Of a stretch of 15,288 nucleotides of DNA, positions 1 through 6,945 are shown piece after piece. The DNA is taken from the NCBI GenBank assembly GCA_000433635.1, contig HF997925.1:1-15288 (forward strand), written 5' to 3'. How positions within the stretch are numbered: the stretch's first letter is position 1; every line of letters begins with the position of its first letter. A program made the translations under genes and the position numbers. The DNA is from Ruminococcus sp. CAG:254. GTDB lineage: Bacteria; Bacillota; Clostridia; Oscillospirales; Ruminococcaceae. The notes under the pieces are model-generated. The model was not told the origin of the DNA. It saw only the letters and a program-made list of their open reading frames with translations, and did not search any database.

Positions 1-28
1 TAGCAGCGTTTCGGCGTTGTGTTGGGTT

Positions 29-60
29 GTAAGTGCGACTGTTTGCAGACGGGCACTTAC
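29..60 (-). other. Hairpin downstream of the RHH gene
   Basis: Perfect 8-bp arms GTAAGTGC (29-36) and GCACTTAC (53-60) enclose a 16-nt loop just past the stop codon of the RHH gene. Read on the minus strand it is not followed by a T-run (AACCCAACAC follows), so it is not a classical intrinsic terminator. It could be an mRNA 3'-end stabiliser or a protein-binding site. Confidence 0.4.
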
Positions 61-64
61 AGCC

Positions 65-238
65 TTATTTTTTGCCTTGGTACTGCTCGACAATCCAATT
101 ACGGATTACTTGTGACCGTGTTACGCCCTGCTCTTTGCAAATCGCATCCAGCTTTGCAAGCGTAGTTTTATCCATCCGCACACGCAAGATATACTCTTTG
201 GGATTGTCTGTTAGCTTTGTACCTTTTTTAATACCCAT
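65..238 (-). CDS. Small ribbon-helix-helix (CopG/Arc-type) DNA-binding protein
   Basis: This is a 57-residue protein, MGIKKGTKLTDN to QYQGKK. Its layout is that of a ribbon-helix-helix repressor: a short beta-strand with alternating basic residues (about 15-23, KEYILRVRM), helix A (about 25-37, TTLAKLDAICKEQ), a turn (GVT), and helix B (about 40-53, RSQVIRNWIVEQYQ). The family binds DNA as dimers through the paired beta-strands, and members are often self-repressing regulators of plasmids, antitoxin loci or accessory genes. The start is fixed by AAGGAGG about 7 nt upstream. A consensus promoter lies between this gene and the MATE gene, with an inverted repeat across its -10 box, so autoregulation is likely. 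No toxin gene is visible, but the downstream side runs off the window. The specific target and role are unknown. Confidence 0.85.
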   Translation of the reverse strand: MGIKKGTKLTDNPKEYILRVRMDKTTLAKLDAICKEQGVTRSQVIRNWIVEQYQGKK

Positions 239-250
239 GTTTTTTCCTCC

Positions 251-292
251 TTGTTTGTGGGTACAATCTAATTATACTGTAGCAACAAACAA
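251..292 (-). promoter_or_regulatory. Imperfect inverted repeat, candidate RHH operator
   Basis: The arms are TTGTTTGTGGGTAC (251-264) and GTAGCAACAAACAA (279-292). They match as an inverted repeat at 12 of 14 positions, with a 14-nt centre that contains the -10 box of the RHH promoter. The placement is what a self-repressing RHH protein would use. Binding by this protein is inference. Confidence 0.55.
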
Positions 293-299
293 AAGTCAA
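271..299 (-). promoter_or_regulatory. Sigma-A promoter of the RHH gene
   Basis: On the minus strand TTGACT (299-294), a 17-nt spacer and TATAAT (276-271) form a near-perfect housekeeping promoter. The -35 box overlaps the TGA stop codon of the MATE gene (298-296). The small regulator can therefore be transcribed independently of the exporter. Confidence 0.88.
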
Positions 300-1654
300 C
301 CGTCATCTTCCACAATCTTTCCCTTTTGTTTTTGTTGGTTTTGCCAGTACCGCACCTGACAACAAACCGCCACCAGACACGTTCCCAACTCTGCCACCGG
401 ATACGACGCCCAAACGCCATTCATGTCCCAGACTGCCGCAAACAAAAAGACCAGCGGCAACAGCAACACGCCACTCCGCAGCAGCGAGATACAAAACGCC
501 TCCGCCGGACGGTCTACCGCTGCGAAAAAGGCGGACGTTGCAATATTGACCCCAACAAAACAGAACGCCACAAAATAAATCCGTGTTCCGGTTTCCGCCA
601 TCGCCTGCAAGGTGCTATTCCCCGTGCTGTTAAACAACCGGACAATCGGCTCGGTAAAGCCAAACAACACGCCATACAGCACCGCTGCAAAGCCCAGTGC
701 CGTGCAAATCGTCATCCGCAGCAGCTTTTTCATTTCCGGCAAGTCGCTCTTGCCATAGCTGCGGCTCAACAGCGGCTGAACGCCCTGTGCGATGCCCGTA
801 CACAGACACGCTGCCACCAAGGCGATGTTGGCGATAATCCCATAGGCTGCCACGCCGGTATTTCCTGCTTTTCTCAGGACAACAAAGTTAAAACAGAAAA
901 TGACAATCCCAGAGGCAACTTCTGTAATCCACTCCGCCCCGCCTAGCAGGAAAATCGGCTGGAACATCTGCCACCGCAACCGACAGGGACGCACCCGAAT
1001 TTGACAGGTCGGTTTTCGGAAATAGAAACTCTGAATGGTAATGCCGATGAGCGGTGCACAGGCGGTTGCCAAGACTGCCCCCAGCATGCCCATTCCCAAC
1101 GGGAAGATAAACAGATAGTCCAATACAATGTTGCCCAGTGTCCCCAGCATCGTCCCCAGCATCGCCCGATTCGGTGCACCGTCATTTCGGACAAACGCTG
1201 CAAACAACTGATTACACAGGAACAGCGGTGCAAAACAGTACAGTGTCCGCAGATATACCACCATCTTATCATGGGTCGCTGCATTGCTCCCCAGCCAGCG
1301 ACAGATTGGGTCAGCACCCAAAAGCCCCATCAGCATGAAACCCACACTCGCCACTCCGGAAAGCAACAGGGCATGGAAAAAGATTTGGCTGCCGGCTTCC
1401 TGTTCGCCTCTTGCCTTGTGAATGGCATACTTCGTTGCTCCGCCGATGCCAATCATCAAGCCCGTGGCATTCATGAGATTAAACAGGGGTAAGACCAGAT
1501 TCAAGGCGGTCAGCCCGTCTTCTCCAATGCCATTCGCAACAAAGAACGTATCCGCTAAAATATAACAGGACGTTCCCAGCATCGCCAGCATATTCAAGCT
1601 GACATAGTGCAGAAAAGCAGACAGGGTGGATGGTGGTCGAATGGTTTTTGTCAT
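296..1654 (-). CDS. MATE-family multidrug/toxin efflux transporter
   Basis: This is a 452-residue polytopic membrane protein of normal MATE length (about 450, 12 predicted helices in two six-helix halves). The N-terminal signature FLHYVSLNMLAMLGTSCYIL followed by ADTFFVANGIGEDGLTALNL is typical of the family. The related element at about residues 240-275 (GGAEWITEVASGIVIFCFNF and what follows) opens the second half. Such proteins export cationic drugs or metabolites using a Na+ or H+ gradient; the substrate cannot be read from sequence. The start at 1654 is chosen because GGAGAAAGGAAG lies just upstream. In-frame ATGs at 1696 and 1690 lie inside a leader hairpin and lack a good ribosome site. 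The gene has its own promoter at 1769-1797 and is divergent from the zinc operon. The C-terminus is polar (NQQKQKGKIVEDDG). Confidence 0.92.
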   Translation of the reverse strand: MTKTIRPPSTLSAFLHYVSLNMLAMLGTSCYILADTFFVANGIGEDGLTALNLVLPLFNLMNATGLMIGIGGATKYAIHKARGEQEAGSQIFFHALLLSGVASVGFMLMGLLGADPICRWLGSNAATHDKMVVYLRTLYCFAPLFLCNQLFAAFVRNDGAPNRAMLGTMLGTLGNIVLDYLFIFPLGMGMLGAVLATACAPLIGITIQSFYFRKPTCQIRVRPCRLRWQMFQPIFLLGGAEWITEVASGIVIFCFNFVVLRKAGNTGVAAYGIIANIALVAACLCTGIAQGVQPLLSRSYGKSDLPEMKKLLRMTICTALGFAAVLYGVLFGFTEPIVRLFNSTGNSTLQAMAETGTRIYFVAFCFVGVNIATSAFFAAVDRPAEAFCISLLRSGVLLLPLVFLFAAVWDMNGVWASYPVAELGTCLVAVCCQVRYWQNQQKQKGKIVEDDG

Positions 1655-1674
1655 AGCAATTTCTTCCTTTCTCC

Positions 1675-1730
1675 AAAAAAATGCATTCATGTACATCTTC
1701 TAAGACCTAACGACATACACAAATGCATTT
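1675..1730 (-). promoter_or_regulatory. Terminator-like hairpin in the MATE leader (candidate attenuator)
   Basis: In the minus-strand transcript AAATGCATTTGTGTATGT (1730-1713) can pair along its whole length with ATGTACATGAATGCATTT (1696-1679). All 18 positions pair if four G-U pairs are allowed. The loop is 16 nt, and the 3' arm runs directly into TTTT (1678-1675). The hairpin sits between the promoter and the Shine-Dalgarno sequence, where a conditional terminator would be. The stem is AT-rich, so its strength is uncertain. A small stem (CTGCC/GGTAG) just upstream could be part of an alternative fold. Confidence 0.5.
1687..1728 (-). CDS. Possible 13-codon leader peptide of the MATE gene
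   Basis: ATG at 1728 opens a short frame, MHLCMSLGLRRCT, ending with TGA at 1687. It spans the 5' arm, the loop and part of the 3' arm of the leader hairpin, so a translating or stalled ribosome would change whether that hairpin forms. Leader peptides of this kind control several antibiotic-resistance genes by ribosome-mediated attenuation. The weakness is the ribosome site: only a GGG-containing stretch about 14 nt upstream is seen. Confidence 0.3.
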   Translation of the reverse strand: MHLCMSLGLRRCT

Positions 1731-1768
1731 CACGCACTACCCGGTGGCAGATTTTTTTAATTTTCAAC

Positions 1769-1797
1769 AGTATAGCATATCTACTCTAAAAAGTCAA
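1769..1797 (-). promoter_or_regulatory. Sigma-A promoter of the MATE gene
   Basis: TTGACT (1797-1792), a 17-nt spacer and TATACT (1774-1769) lie on the minus strand. Transcription would start near 1762, giving a leader of about 108 nt. The -35 box lies 35 nt from the divergent znu -35 box, so the two promoters sit nearly back to back. Confidence 0.85.
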
Positions 1798-1832
1798 GCG
1801 GTTCTGTTCCGCAAAAAATCCATGTTTTCCTA

Positions 1833-1861
1833 TTGACATTTGATTCCGAACGTGGTATAAT
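1833..1861 (+). promoter_or_regulatory. Consensus sigma-A promoter of the znu operon
   Basis: TTGACA (1833-1838), exactly 17 nt, and TATAAT (1856-1861) make a perfect-consensus promoter. Such a strong core usually needs a repressor, and a palindrome follows immediately downstream. Confidence 0.92.
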
Positions 1862-1865
1862 AACA

Positions 1866-1903
1866 TGAAATTGAAAATCAATTTCAATTTCGATTTCAAT
1901 TTG
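1866..1903 (+). promoter_or_regulatory. Palindromic operator and tandem CAATTT hexamers, candidate metal-repressor site
   Basis: TGAAATTGA (1866-1874) and TCAATTTCA (1878-1886) form a perfect 9-3-9 palindrome starting 4 nt after the -10 box, over the expected transcription start. From 1879 the hexamer series CAATTT, CAATTT, CGATTT, CAATTT follows with exact 6-nt spacing up to 1902. Its location in front of a zinc transporter suggests a Zur/Fur-type or other metal repressor. It does not match the classic Bacillus Zur box or the AdcR box as I know them, so the regulator is unassigned. Confidence 0.6.
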
Positions 1904-1929
1904 ACTGACAACCAATAGGGGGAATCCTC

Positions 1930-2916
1930 ATGAAATGGAAACGCTTTTTCAGCTGCCTGCTCTGCGGGGTGCTGTTGCTCTGCGGCTGTACGCCAGCCGC
2001 AAACTCTGCAACGACTTCCCATCAACTAGAACTCGTTACAACACTTTTTTGTTACTATGACTTCGCCCGTGCCATCCTGAAAGACACGGACACCATTCAC
2101 CTTCGCTTGCTGCTCTCCCCCGGCATGGAGAGCCATTCTTTTGAGCCTGCTCCATCCGATATTCTCGCCATTCAGAACGCCGACCTCTTTCTCTATAACG
2201 GCGGACATATGGAAGAATGGGTGTCGCAGGTGCTCGATTCCGATGAACAATCCCACCCAGACCGCATTGTCCGTTGTATGATGGACTATGCTCCGCTACT
2301 GGAAGAAGTGGAATTAGAGGGCAGCGAATCGGAACACGACCACGAGCATGACCATGACGACCACGACCATGACCACGAGGGCGAAAGCGAAATGGAATAT
2401 GACGAACACATCTGGACTTCTCCGGTAATTGCAAAGGATTTGCTCTATGTCACCAGAGATGCCATCATCCAAGCTGACCCTGCCAACGCTGCCACCTATC
2501 AGAAAAATGCGGATGCCTATGCGGCTCAGCTGGATGCCCTCAACGAATCCTTTACCGATTATTTCGCCGAACCGGAATACCGCACGCTGTTATTTGCAGA
2601 CAAATTTCCGCTGCAATATTTCGCCAACACCTACGGATTACACTGTTACGCTGCCTTTTCGGGTTGCAGTTCCGACACCGAACCCAGCATTGCAACCATC
2701 TCGAATCTCATGCATCTGGTCGAATCTGACCACCTCTCGAAAATCTATTACTTGGAAGTCAGCAGTCCGGCGGTTGCAAAGGTCATCGGCGAACAGACCG
2801 GAGCAACCCCAACCGTTTTCCAATCCTGCCACACGCTTACACAGACCGACTTCGACAACGGGGAAACCTATGTCAGCCTGATGCAGCGAAATTTAAAAGC
2901 GTTGGAATCGCAATAA
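1930..2916 (+). CDS. znuA: Zinc ABC transporter substrate-binding lipoprotein (ZnuA/AdcA type)
   Basis: This is a 328-residue lipoprotein of the cluster 9 metal-binding family, which captures Zn2+ outside the membrane and delivers it to the ZnuB permease. The signal peptide ends in the lipobox LCGC with lipidated Cys20. Likely metal ligands are His69 (ESHSFEP), His160 (DEHIW) and a site near residues 222-226 (FADKF), where many relatives carry histidine; here the position is aspartate. An acidic His-rich loop (136-149, repeated H-D/E pairs) marks the zinc-type members and precedes the second ligand, as usual. The C-terminal ligand region (YYLEVSSPAVAKVIGEQTGA) is conserved. The start follows AGGGGG by about 7 nt. 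It is first in a three-gene operon, 22 bp before the ATPase gene. Manganese is a less likely substrate given the His loop. Confidence 0.93.
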   Translation: MKWKRFFSCLLCGVLLLCGCTPAANSATTSHQLELVTTLFCYYDFARAILKDTDTIHLRLLLSPGMESHSFEPAPSDILAIQNADLFLYNGGHMEEWVSQVLDSDEQSHPDRIVRCMMDYAPLLEEVELEGSESEHDHEHDHDDHDHDHEGESEMEYDEHIWTSPVIAKDLLYVTRDAIIQADPANAATYQKNADAYAAQLDALNESFTDYFAEPEYRTLLFADKFPLQYFANTYGLHCYAAFSGCSSDTEPSIATISNLMHLVESDHLSKIYYLEVSSPAVAKVIGEQTGATPTVFQSCHTLTQTDFDNGETYVSLMQRNLKALESQ

Positions 2917-2938
2917 GCCCACTAGAAAGGATTTTTTT

Positions 2939-3640
2939 ATGGCTACTTCTGCACTGCAATTCTCCCATGTTACTTTGGGATATGAAAACATTATCACAAC
3001 TTCTGACCTCAACCTCACCATTCCGCAGGGCGATTATCTCTGTATCATCGGAGAAAACGGCTCTGGAAAAAGCACATTCGTGAAGAACCTGCTCGGACTG
3101 CTGAAACCCCTCAGCGGAGAAATCACATTAACAGGCGACTGGAAACGCAGCGACATCGGCTATCTGCCGCAGCAAACGCCAGCACAACGGGACTTCCCTG
3201 CCAGCGTTCGGGAAATTGTCCGCTCCGGCTTCCTGAACCAGATGAAACACCGCCCGTTTTATACTGCCGCAGAAAAAAACGCTGCCCAACAGGCAATGGA
3301 AAAGCTCGGAATTCTGCCGCTGCAAAACCGCTGCTATCGGGAACTCTCTGGCGGTCAGCAACAGCGTGTCCTACTGGCACGGGCACTCTGTGCGGCTCAA
3401 AAGCTGTTGATTCTGGATGAACCAACCACGGGCTTAGACCCAGTCGCTTCCGAGGAACTCTATCAGGTCTTACAGCACCTCAACTGCACAGAATCCATCA
3501 CCATTATCATGGTCACGCATGACGTGGAACGGGCAGTCTATTACGCCAAACACATCTTGCACCTTGGACAAAAAACATACACCTATGATACTGCCGAAGC
3601 TTACCGCCATGCCGCAGCATCCAGACAGGGAGGAAAATAA
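2939..3640 (+). CDS. znuC: Zinc ABC transporter ATP-binding protein
   Basis: This 233-residue ABC ATPase drives metal import through ZnuB. Every core motif is present: Walker A GENGSGKST (38-46), Q-loop glutamine near 78, signature LSGGQQQR (136-143), Walker B LLILDEP (156-162), D-loop GLDP and switch histidine 194 (MVTHD). The length is normal for ZnuC/AdcC/MntB ATPases. The ribosome site is AGAAAGGA. One base separates its stop codon from the permease start, so translation is probably coupled. Zinc specificity comes from the neighbours rather than from this subunit. Confidence 0.95.
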   Translation: MATSALQFSHVTLGYENIITTSDLNLTIPQGDYLCIIGENGSGKSTFVKNLLGLLKPLSGEITLTGDWKRSDIGYLPQQTPAQRDFPASVREIVRSGFLNQMKHRPFYTAAEKNAAQQAMEKLGILPLQNRCYRELSGGQQQRVLLARALCAAQKLLILDEPTTGLDPVASEELYQVLQHLNCTESITIIMVTHDVERAVYYAKHILHLGQKTYTYDTAEAYRHAAASRQGGK

Positions 3641-3641
3641 T

Positions 3642-4493
3642 ATGACGTTTCTCATCGATATGCTTTCGTTTGCATTTATCCGGCGTGCCTTGCTGGTCGG
3701 GATTTTCGTTTCCCTCTGTGCCGCCCTCTTGGGGGTGAGTCTGGTTCTGAAGCGATTCTCGATGATTGGCGATGGATTATCACACGTTTCTTTTGGGGCT
3801 TTATCCGTTGCATTGGCGTTCGGCTGGGCACCGCTGAAATTCTCCATTCCGATTGTTGCGATTGCCGCCTTCTTCCTGCTCCGCATTACCGAACGGGCAA
3901 AGGTCAAGAGCGATGCAGCAATTGCGGTTGTTTCCGCCTCCTCGCTGGCAATCGGGATTATTGTCACCGCCCTGAAAACTGGCATCAACACCGATGTGGC
4001 AAGCTATATGTTCGGCAGCATCTTGGCGATGGAAAAAGAAGATGTCTGGGTCAGCCTGATTCTGTCCATTGTCGTTCTGGGAATGTTCGTGATTTGTTAT
4101 CACCGGATTTTTGCAATTACCTTTGACGAAAACTTTGCACAGGCAACCGGCGTTTCGGTTTCATTCTATAATACGCTGATTGCCATTCTGACCGCCATCA
4201 CGGTCGTGCTGGGGATGCGGATGATGGGGGCGTTGCTTATCAGCAGCCTGATTATCTTTCCGGCGTTGTCCTCCATGCGGCTATTCAAGCGGTTCTCGCT
4301 GGTCATTCTCTGTGCAGCGATTTTATCGGTCGTTTGCTTCTGTGTCGGCATGGTCGGTTCGTATCAGTTCGATACCCCTGTTGGAGCAAGTGTCGTTGTC
4401 GCAAATCTGGCAGCATTCCTGCTGTTCTGCCTCATTCAGAAGATTCGGGAACAGGTCAAAAAACGCACCATTCAAGCCCAACCGAAACAGTAA
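3642..4493 (+). CDS. znuB: Zinc ABC transporter permease
   Basis: This is a 283-residue ABC-3 family membrane permease with eight or nine hydrophobic helices. Family landmarks include LLGVSLVLKRFSMIGDGLSH near residues 27-46, which contains the usual GDGLSH-type motif, and the C-terminal MRMMGALLISSLIIFPALSS region. It forms the zinc channel together with ZnuC. The start at 3642 has GGGAGG about 8 nt upstream; an upstream in-frame ATG at 3519 lies deep inside znuC and is not credible. It is last in the operon and is followed within 25 bp by a strong terminator. The C-terminal tail is basic (REQVKKRTIQAQPKQ). Confidence 0.94.
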   Translation: MTFLIDMLSFAFIRRALLVGIFVSLCAALLGVSLVLKRFSMIGDGLSHVSFGALSVALAFGWAPLKFSIPIVAIAAFFLLRITERAKVKSDAAIAVVSASSLAIGIIVTALKTGINTDVASYMFGSILAMEKEDVWVSLILSIVVLGMFVICYHRIFAITFDENFAQATGVSVSFYNTLIAILTAITVVLGMRMMGALLISSLIIFPALSSMRLFKRFSLVILCAAILSVVCFCVGMVGSYQFDTPVGASVVVANLAAFLLFCLIQKIREQVKKRTIQAQPKQ

Positions 4494-4516
4494 AATTTTT
4501 TCCCATTTCAACAACA

Positions 4517-4556
4517 AGCAGATGACTTTTTCTTGCCGGTCATCTGCTTTTTTATT
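4517..4556 (+). terminator. Intrinsic terminator of the znu operon
   Basis: A perfect 10-bp stem, AGCAGATGAC (4517-4526) with GTCATCTGCT (4539-4548), is followed by TTTTTTATTTT. The 280-bp gap after znuB otherwise holds only the promoter and leader of the next gene. Confidence 0.95.
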
Positions 4557-4663
4557 TTCTTTTGTTGGACGCAATATGAAATCGTTATGATGTCAACTTG
4601 TTCTTTTCTATTCATTTCCATTCGACAAAAATACTTTATTTTCCAAAAATGTAAGCAATTGTA

Positions 4664-4692
4664 TTGACTTTTTCGATACCTTGTGATATAAT
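4664..4692 (+). promoter_or_regulatory. Sigma-A promoter of the first BspA/dockerin gene
   Basis: TTGACT (4664-4669), a 17-nt spacer and TATAAT (4687-4692). The leader is about 75 nt, AT-rich, with no strong structure that I could see. Confidence 0.88.
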
Positions 4693-4774
4693 GAAATCGT
4701 AAACAAACAAACCAAAATTTCAAGGCTGTAAAGACTTGATACAATGAAATAAAATCTTGATTGGAGGGATTTTT

Positions 4775-6241
4775 ATGAAAAAGAAATCATTTCTTGCGAT
4801 TCTTTGTTCTGCGGCTCTCTTTCTGCAACTTGCACCCGCTGTGTTGGCAAATGATGTATTGTCAGATGCTACAACAGATGAAATTGTAACAACAGAAGAA
4901 GGAGTAACAGACTTTGGTGAATTTGGAAATGCCCTCTGGGTATTAAAAGGCGATACTTTAACACTTTCTGGAAAAGGCGACCTTCCGGATGATGTTCATG
5001 ATAATTATGTCAATACCATCAGTAACATTTACTATTTAGACAAAATCGTATATTATCCTTGGATGAAGTATCGTTCTGTTGTAAAACATCTGGTCATTGA
5101 AAATGGTATTCAGGATATTCCAAAAGCAGCTTTTGCTTACTTCTATGCACTGGAAACCGTAGACTTTCCATCTACACCAATTACCATTCGAGATCATGCG
5201 TTTTATGCAAAAGATTTCGATATCAGAGATGGTCTTGTTGCAAAAACGAGTTATGACATTCCAGATAATGTAACGCTGGAAGGCTATAACATTTTTACAA
5301 GTGATGATGGTGGCAGCAACTCCTATCGTCGTGTCAAAATTAACGCAAACCGCTATAGCCCGACTTATTATTACTGCTTAAATCATCCTTGCTACATCTT
5401 CACGGAAACCGGCATTGCTTCAGAAGCAATTACCAGCGGAACTTGTGGCGAAAATGCAACTTGGAACTTCGACTTTGATACAAAAACTTTGTACATCGAA
5501 GGAAAAGGTGCAACAGAATCCATCTCCGATGATGCAACGCTGAAAGGCATCGAATGGATTCAGCCAAGCATTGAAAAAGTGGTTTATGGGGAAGGAATTA
5601 CAGAAATTGCACCGTTCTCAGCACAGAAAATTAATACCCATATTGTCTATAACGAACCGCTGCAAGATATCACCGAACTGGTTCTGCCGAGTACCCTGAC
5701 AACAATTGACGACTATGCATTCGCTTTCTATCTGAATGTAAAAGATGTTCAGATTCCGTATGGTGTAACCACAATCGGAAATAATGCCTTTTCAGATTGT
5801 TACAAAATAGAAAATGTTGTTCTTCCGGGTACAGTGAAAAAAATCGGAAATTATGCATTTTCCGTTTGTGATTCTTTAAACTCGATTACCATTCCTGCCA
5901 GCGTGACAGAAATTGGTAAAAGTCTTGCTCATTCTTATTCTGGTGTTTCCATTTTCGGCTATACCGGAAGTACGGCGGAATCTTATGCAAAGGAAAATAA
6001 TTATGCGTTCTACTCCTTGTCTGCTTCTGTAGGCGATGTCAATGAAGATGGCGTTGTCAACCTGATGGATGCCATTGCATTGAACAAGTATCTTGCTGGT
6101 ATGATTTCCTTGACCGACAACCAGCTGGTCGCTGCAAACTGCAACATCGCTGACGGAACAAGCAATATCAATGAAGACGATGTAACCTCGCTGATGCGGT
6201 TCGTCATCAACCTGATTCCGGATCTTCCTGTTTCAAAATAA
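4775..6241 (+). CDS. Secreted BspA-like leucine-rich repeat protein with C-terminal dockerin
   Basis: This 488-residue exported protein has a Sec signal peptide (about 1-25, cleavage after VLA). Two short beta modules are seen, one at about 48-70 (FGNALWVLKGDTLTLSGKGD) and one at about 222-247 (GTCGENATWNFDFDTKTLYI), a type common ahead of BspA repeats. LRR_5/BspA repeats run from about 279 to 385 (VTTIGNNAFSDC and similar). The dockerin spans about 419-482. Its first Ca2+ loop is canonical (DVNEDGVVNLMD); the second is enlarged (NCNIADGTSNINEDD). Dockerins plug proteins into cohesin-bearing scaffoldins on the cell surface, so this is probably a non-catalytic binding component of a cellulosome-like complex. 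The ligand is unknown. Start 4775 is preceded by GGAGGG; the upstream TTG at 4757 lacks a ribosome site. It has its own promoter and terminator. Confidence 0.9.
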   Translation: MKKKSFLAILCSAALFLQLAPAVLANDVLSDATTDEIVTTEEGVTDFGEFGNALWVLKGDTLTLSGKGDLPDDVHDNYVNTISNIYYLDKIVYYPWMKYRSVVKHLVIENGIQDIPKAAFAYFYALETVDFPSTPITIRDHAFYAKDFDIRDGLVAKTSYDIPDNVTLEGYNIFTSDDGGSNSYRRVKINANRYSPTYYYCLNHPCYIFTETGIASEAITSGTCGENATWNFDFDTKTLYIEGKGATESISDDATLKGIEWIQPSIEKVVYGEGITEIAPFSAQKINTHIVYNEPLQDITELVLPSTLTTIDDYAFAFYLNVKDVQIPYGVTTIGNNAFSDCYKIENVVLPGTVKKIGNYAFSVCDSLNSITIPASVTEIGKSLAHSYSGVSIFGYTGSTAESYAKENNYAFYSLSASVGDVNEDGVVNLMDAIALNKYLAGMISLTDNQLVAANCNIADGTSNINEDDVTSLMRFVINLIPDLPVSK

Positions 6242-6269
6242 ACGCTTTTCATTGGAATAAAACTCTTTC

Positions 6270-6315
6270 GACCACCTGTAACGATTTGTTACGGGTGGTC
6301 TTTTCTTTTTTTACA
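6270..6315 (+). terminator. Intrinsic terminator of the first BspA/dockerin gene
   Basis: A 13-bp stem, GACCACCTGTAAC (6270-6282) with GTTACGGGTGGTC (6288-6300) and one G-T pair, has a 5-nt loop and a long T-rich tract. It separates the surface protein gene from the sigma factor gene. Confidence 0.95.
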
Positions 6316-6320
6316 GATTC

Positions 6321-6350
6321 TTGTCACAAATCCCCTCTCCAATTTGTTAT
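6321..6350 (+). promoter_or_regulatory. Tentative promoter of the ECF sigma operon
   Basis: TTGTCA (6321-6326), an 18-nt spacer and TGTTAT (6345-6350) form a weak sigma-A-like promoter. The overlapping TGTCACA (6322-6328) resembles the -35 elements used by some ECF sigma groups, so autoregulation is possible. It is clearly poorer than the other promoters here. Confidence 0.35.
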
Positions 6351-6390
6351 TATGAATAGGACGTCCAAAAAACCACAAAGGGGGAATTTC

Positions 6391-6945
6391 ATGGTGAAGT
6401 CCTCGCAGCAAAAAGAAAAACTCCATCAGCTCTATGCCCTGTATGAACAGCCGCTCTATCGCATTGCCTACGCCATCCTGCACCAGACGGAACAGGCAGA
6501 AGATGCTGTATCCGATGCATTCCTGAAAATTATCCCGCATCTTGACCAAATCGAATCACCAGACAGCCCCAAAACCAAAGCATTTCTGATTCAGGTGATT
6601 CGCAACACTGCCATCAATCAATATCGAAAAAATGCCAAAGATGCAGAACGGCTGACCAATATTGACGACAGCACCTTACAAGTACCCAGTCCCCACAACG
6701 AAATCGAACAGTTTCTGCAACAGACTGAACAACAGGAATCGCTTGCACAGCTGTTGCAAGGGCTTTCGGAAACCGACCGCACCATTCTATTCCTGCGTTG
6801 CGAACAGGAACAATCGTTTCGGGAAATCGCCGAGCGACTCTCCATGAAAGAGGCAACGGTACGAAAGCGGTTTGAACGTGCCAGAAAAGCCATCCAAAAA
6901 CAAGAGGAAAGGGGAATCTCCTATGTCAAAAAATGTTCCATCTAA
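6391..6945 (+). CDS. ECF-family RNA polymerase sigma factor
   Basis: This 184-residue protein has the two-domain layout of extracytoplasmic-function sigma factors. Region 2 spans about 13-82, with YRIAYAILHQTEQAEDAVSD and AFLIQVIRNTAINQYRK, which melts and contacts the -10 element. Region 4 spans about 115-172, with LSETDRTILFLRCEQEQSFR and the helix-turn-helix IAERLSMKEATVRKRFERAR, which binds the -35 element. The start at 6391 follows AAAGGGGG by about 7 nt; an in-frame ATG at 6352 lacks a ribosome site. The last 23 nt overlap the next gene, which encodes a single-span membrane protein. This is the standard arrangement of a sigma factor with its anti-sigma. The stimulus and regulon are unknown; envelope functions are likely from the family. 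Confidence 0.95.
   Translation: MVKSSQQKEKLHQLYALYEQPLYRIAYAILHQTEQAEDAVSDAFLKIIPHLDQIESPDSPKTKAFLIQVIRNTAINQYRKNAKDAERLTNIDDSTLQVPSPHNEIEQFLQQTEQQESLAQLLQGLSETDRTILFLRCEQEQSFREIAERLSMKEATVRKRFERARKAIQKQEERGISYVKKCSI

Noticed and set aside
29..60. Intrinsic terminator for the MATE-RHH transcripts
   Set aside because: Perfect stem, but no T-run on the minus-strand side; kept only as a hairpin.
326..946. 206-residue plus-strand ORF opposite the MATE gene
   Set aside because: Its composition (Arg/His/Gln-rich) is that of an antisense shadow, and it lies fully inside a well-supported gene without a ribosome site.
1679..1730. Guanidine-type (mini-ykkC) riboswitch in the MATE leader
   Set aside because: The small upstream stem has loop ACCG, not the ACGR pair of loops expected, and the second hairpin has a 16-nt loop.
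2329..2390. Short tandem repeat in znuA DNA (GACCAC/GACCAT-like)
   Set aside because: It encodes the His-rich zinc loop typical of the family, so it is explained by protein function.
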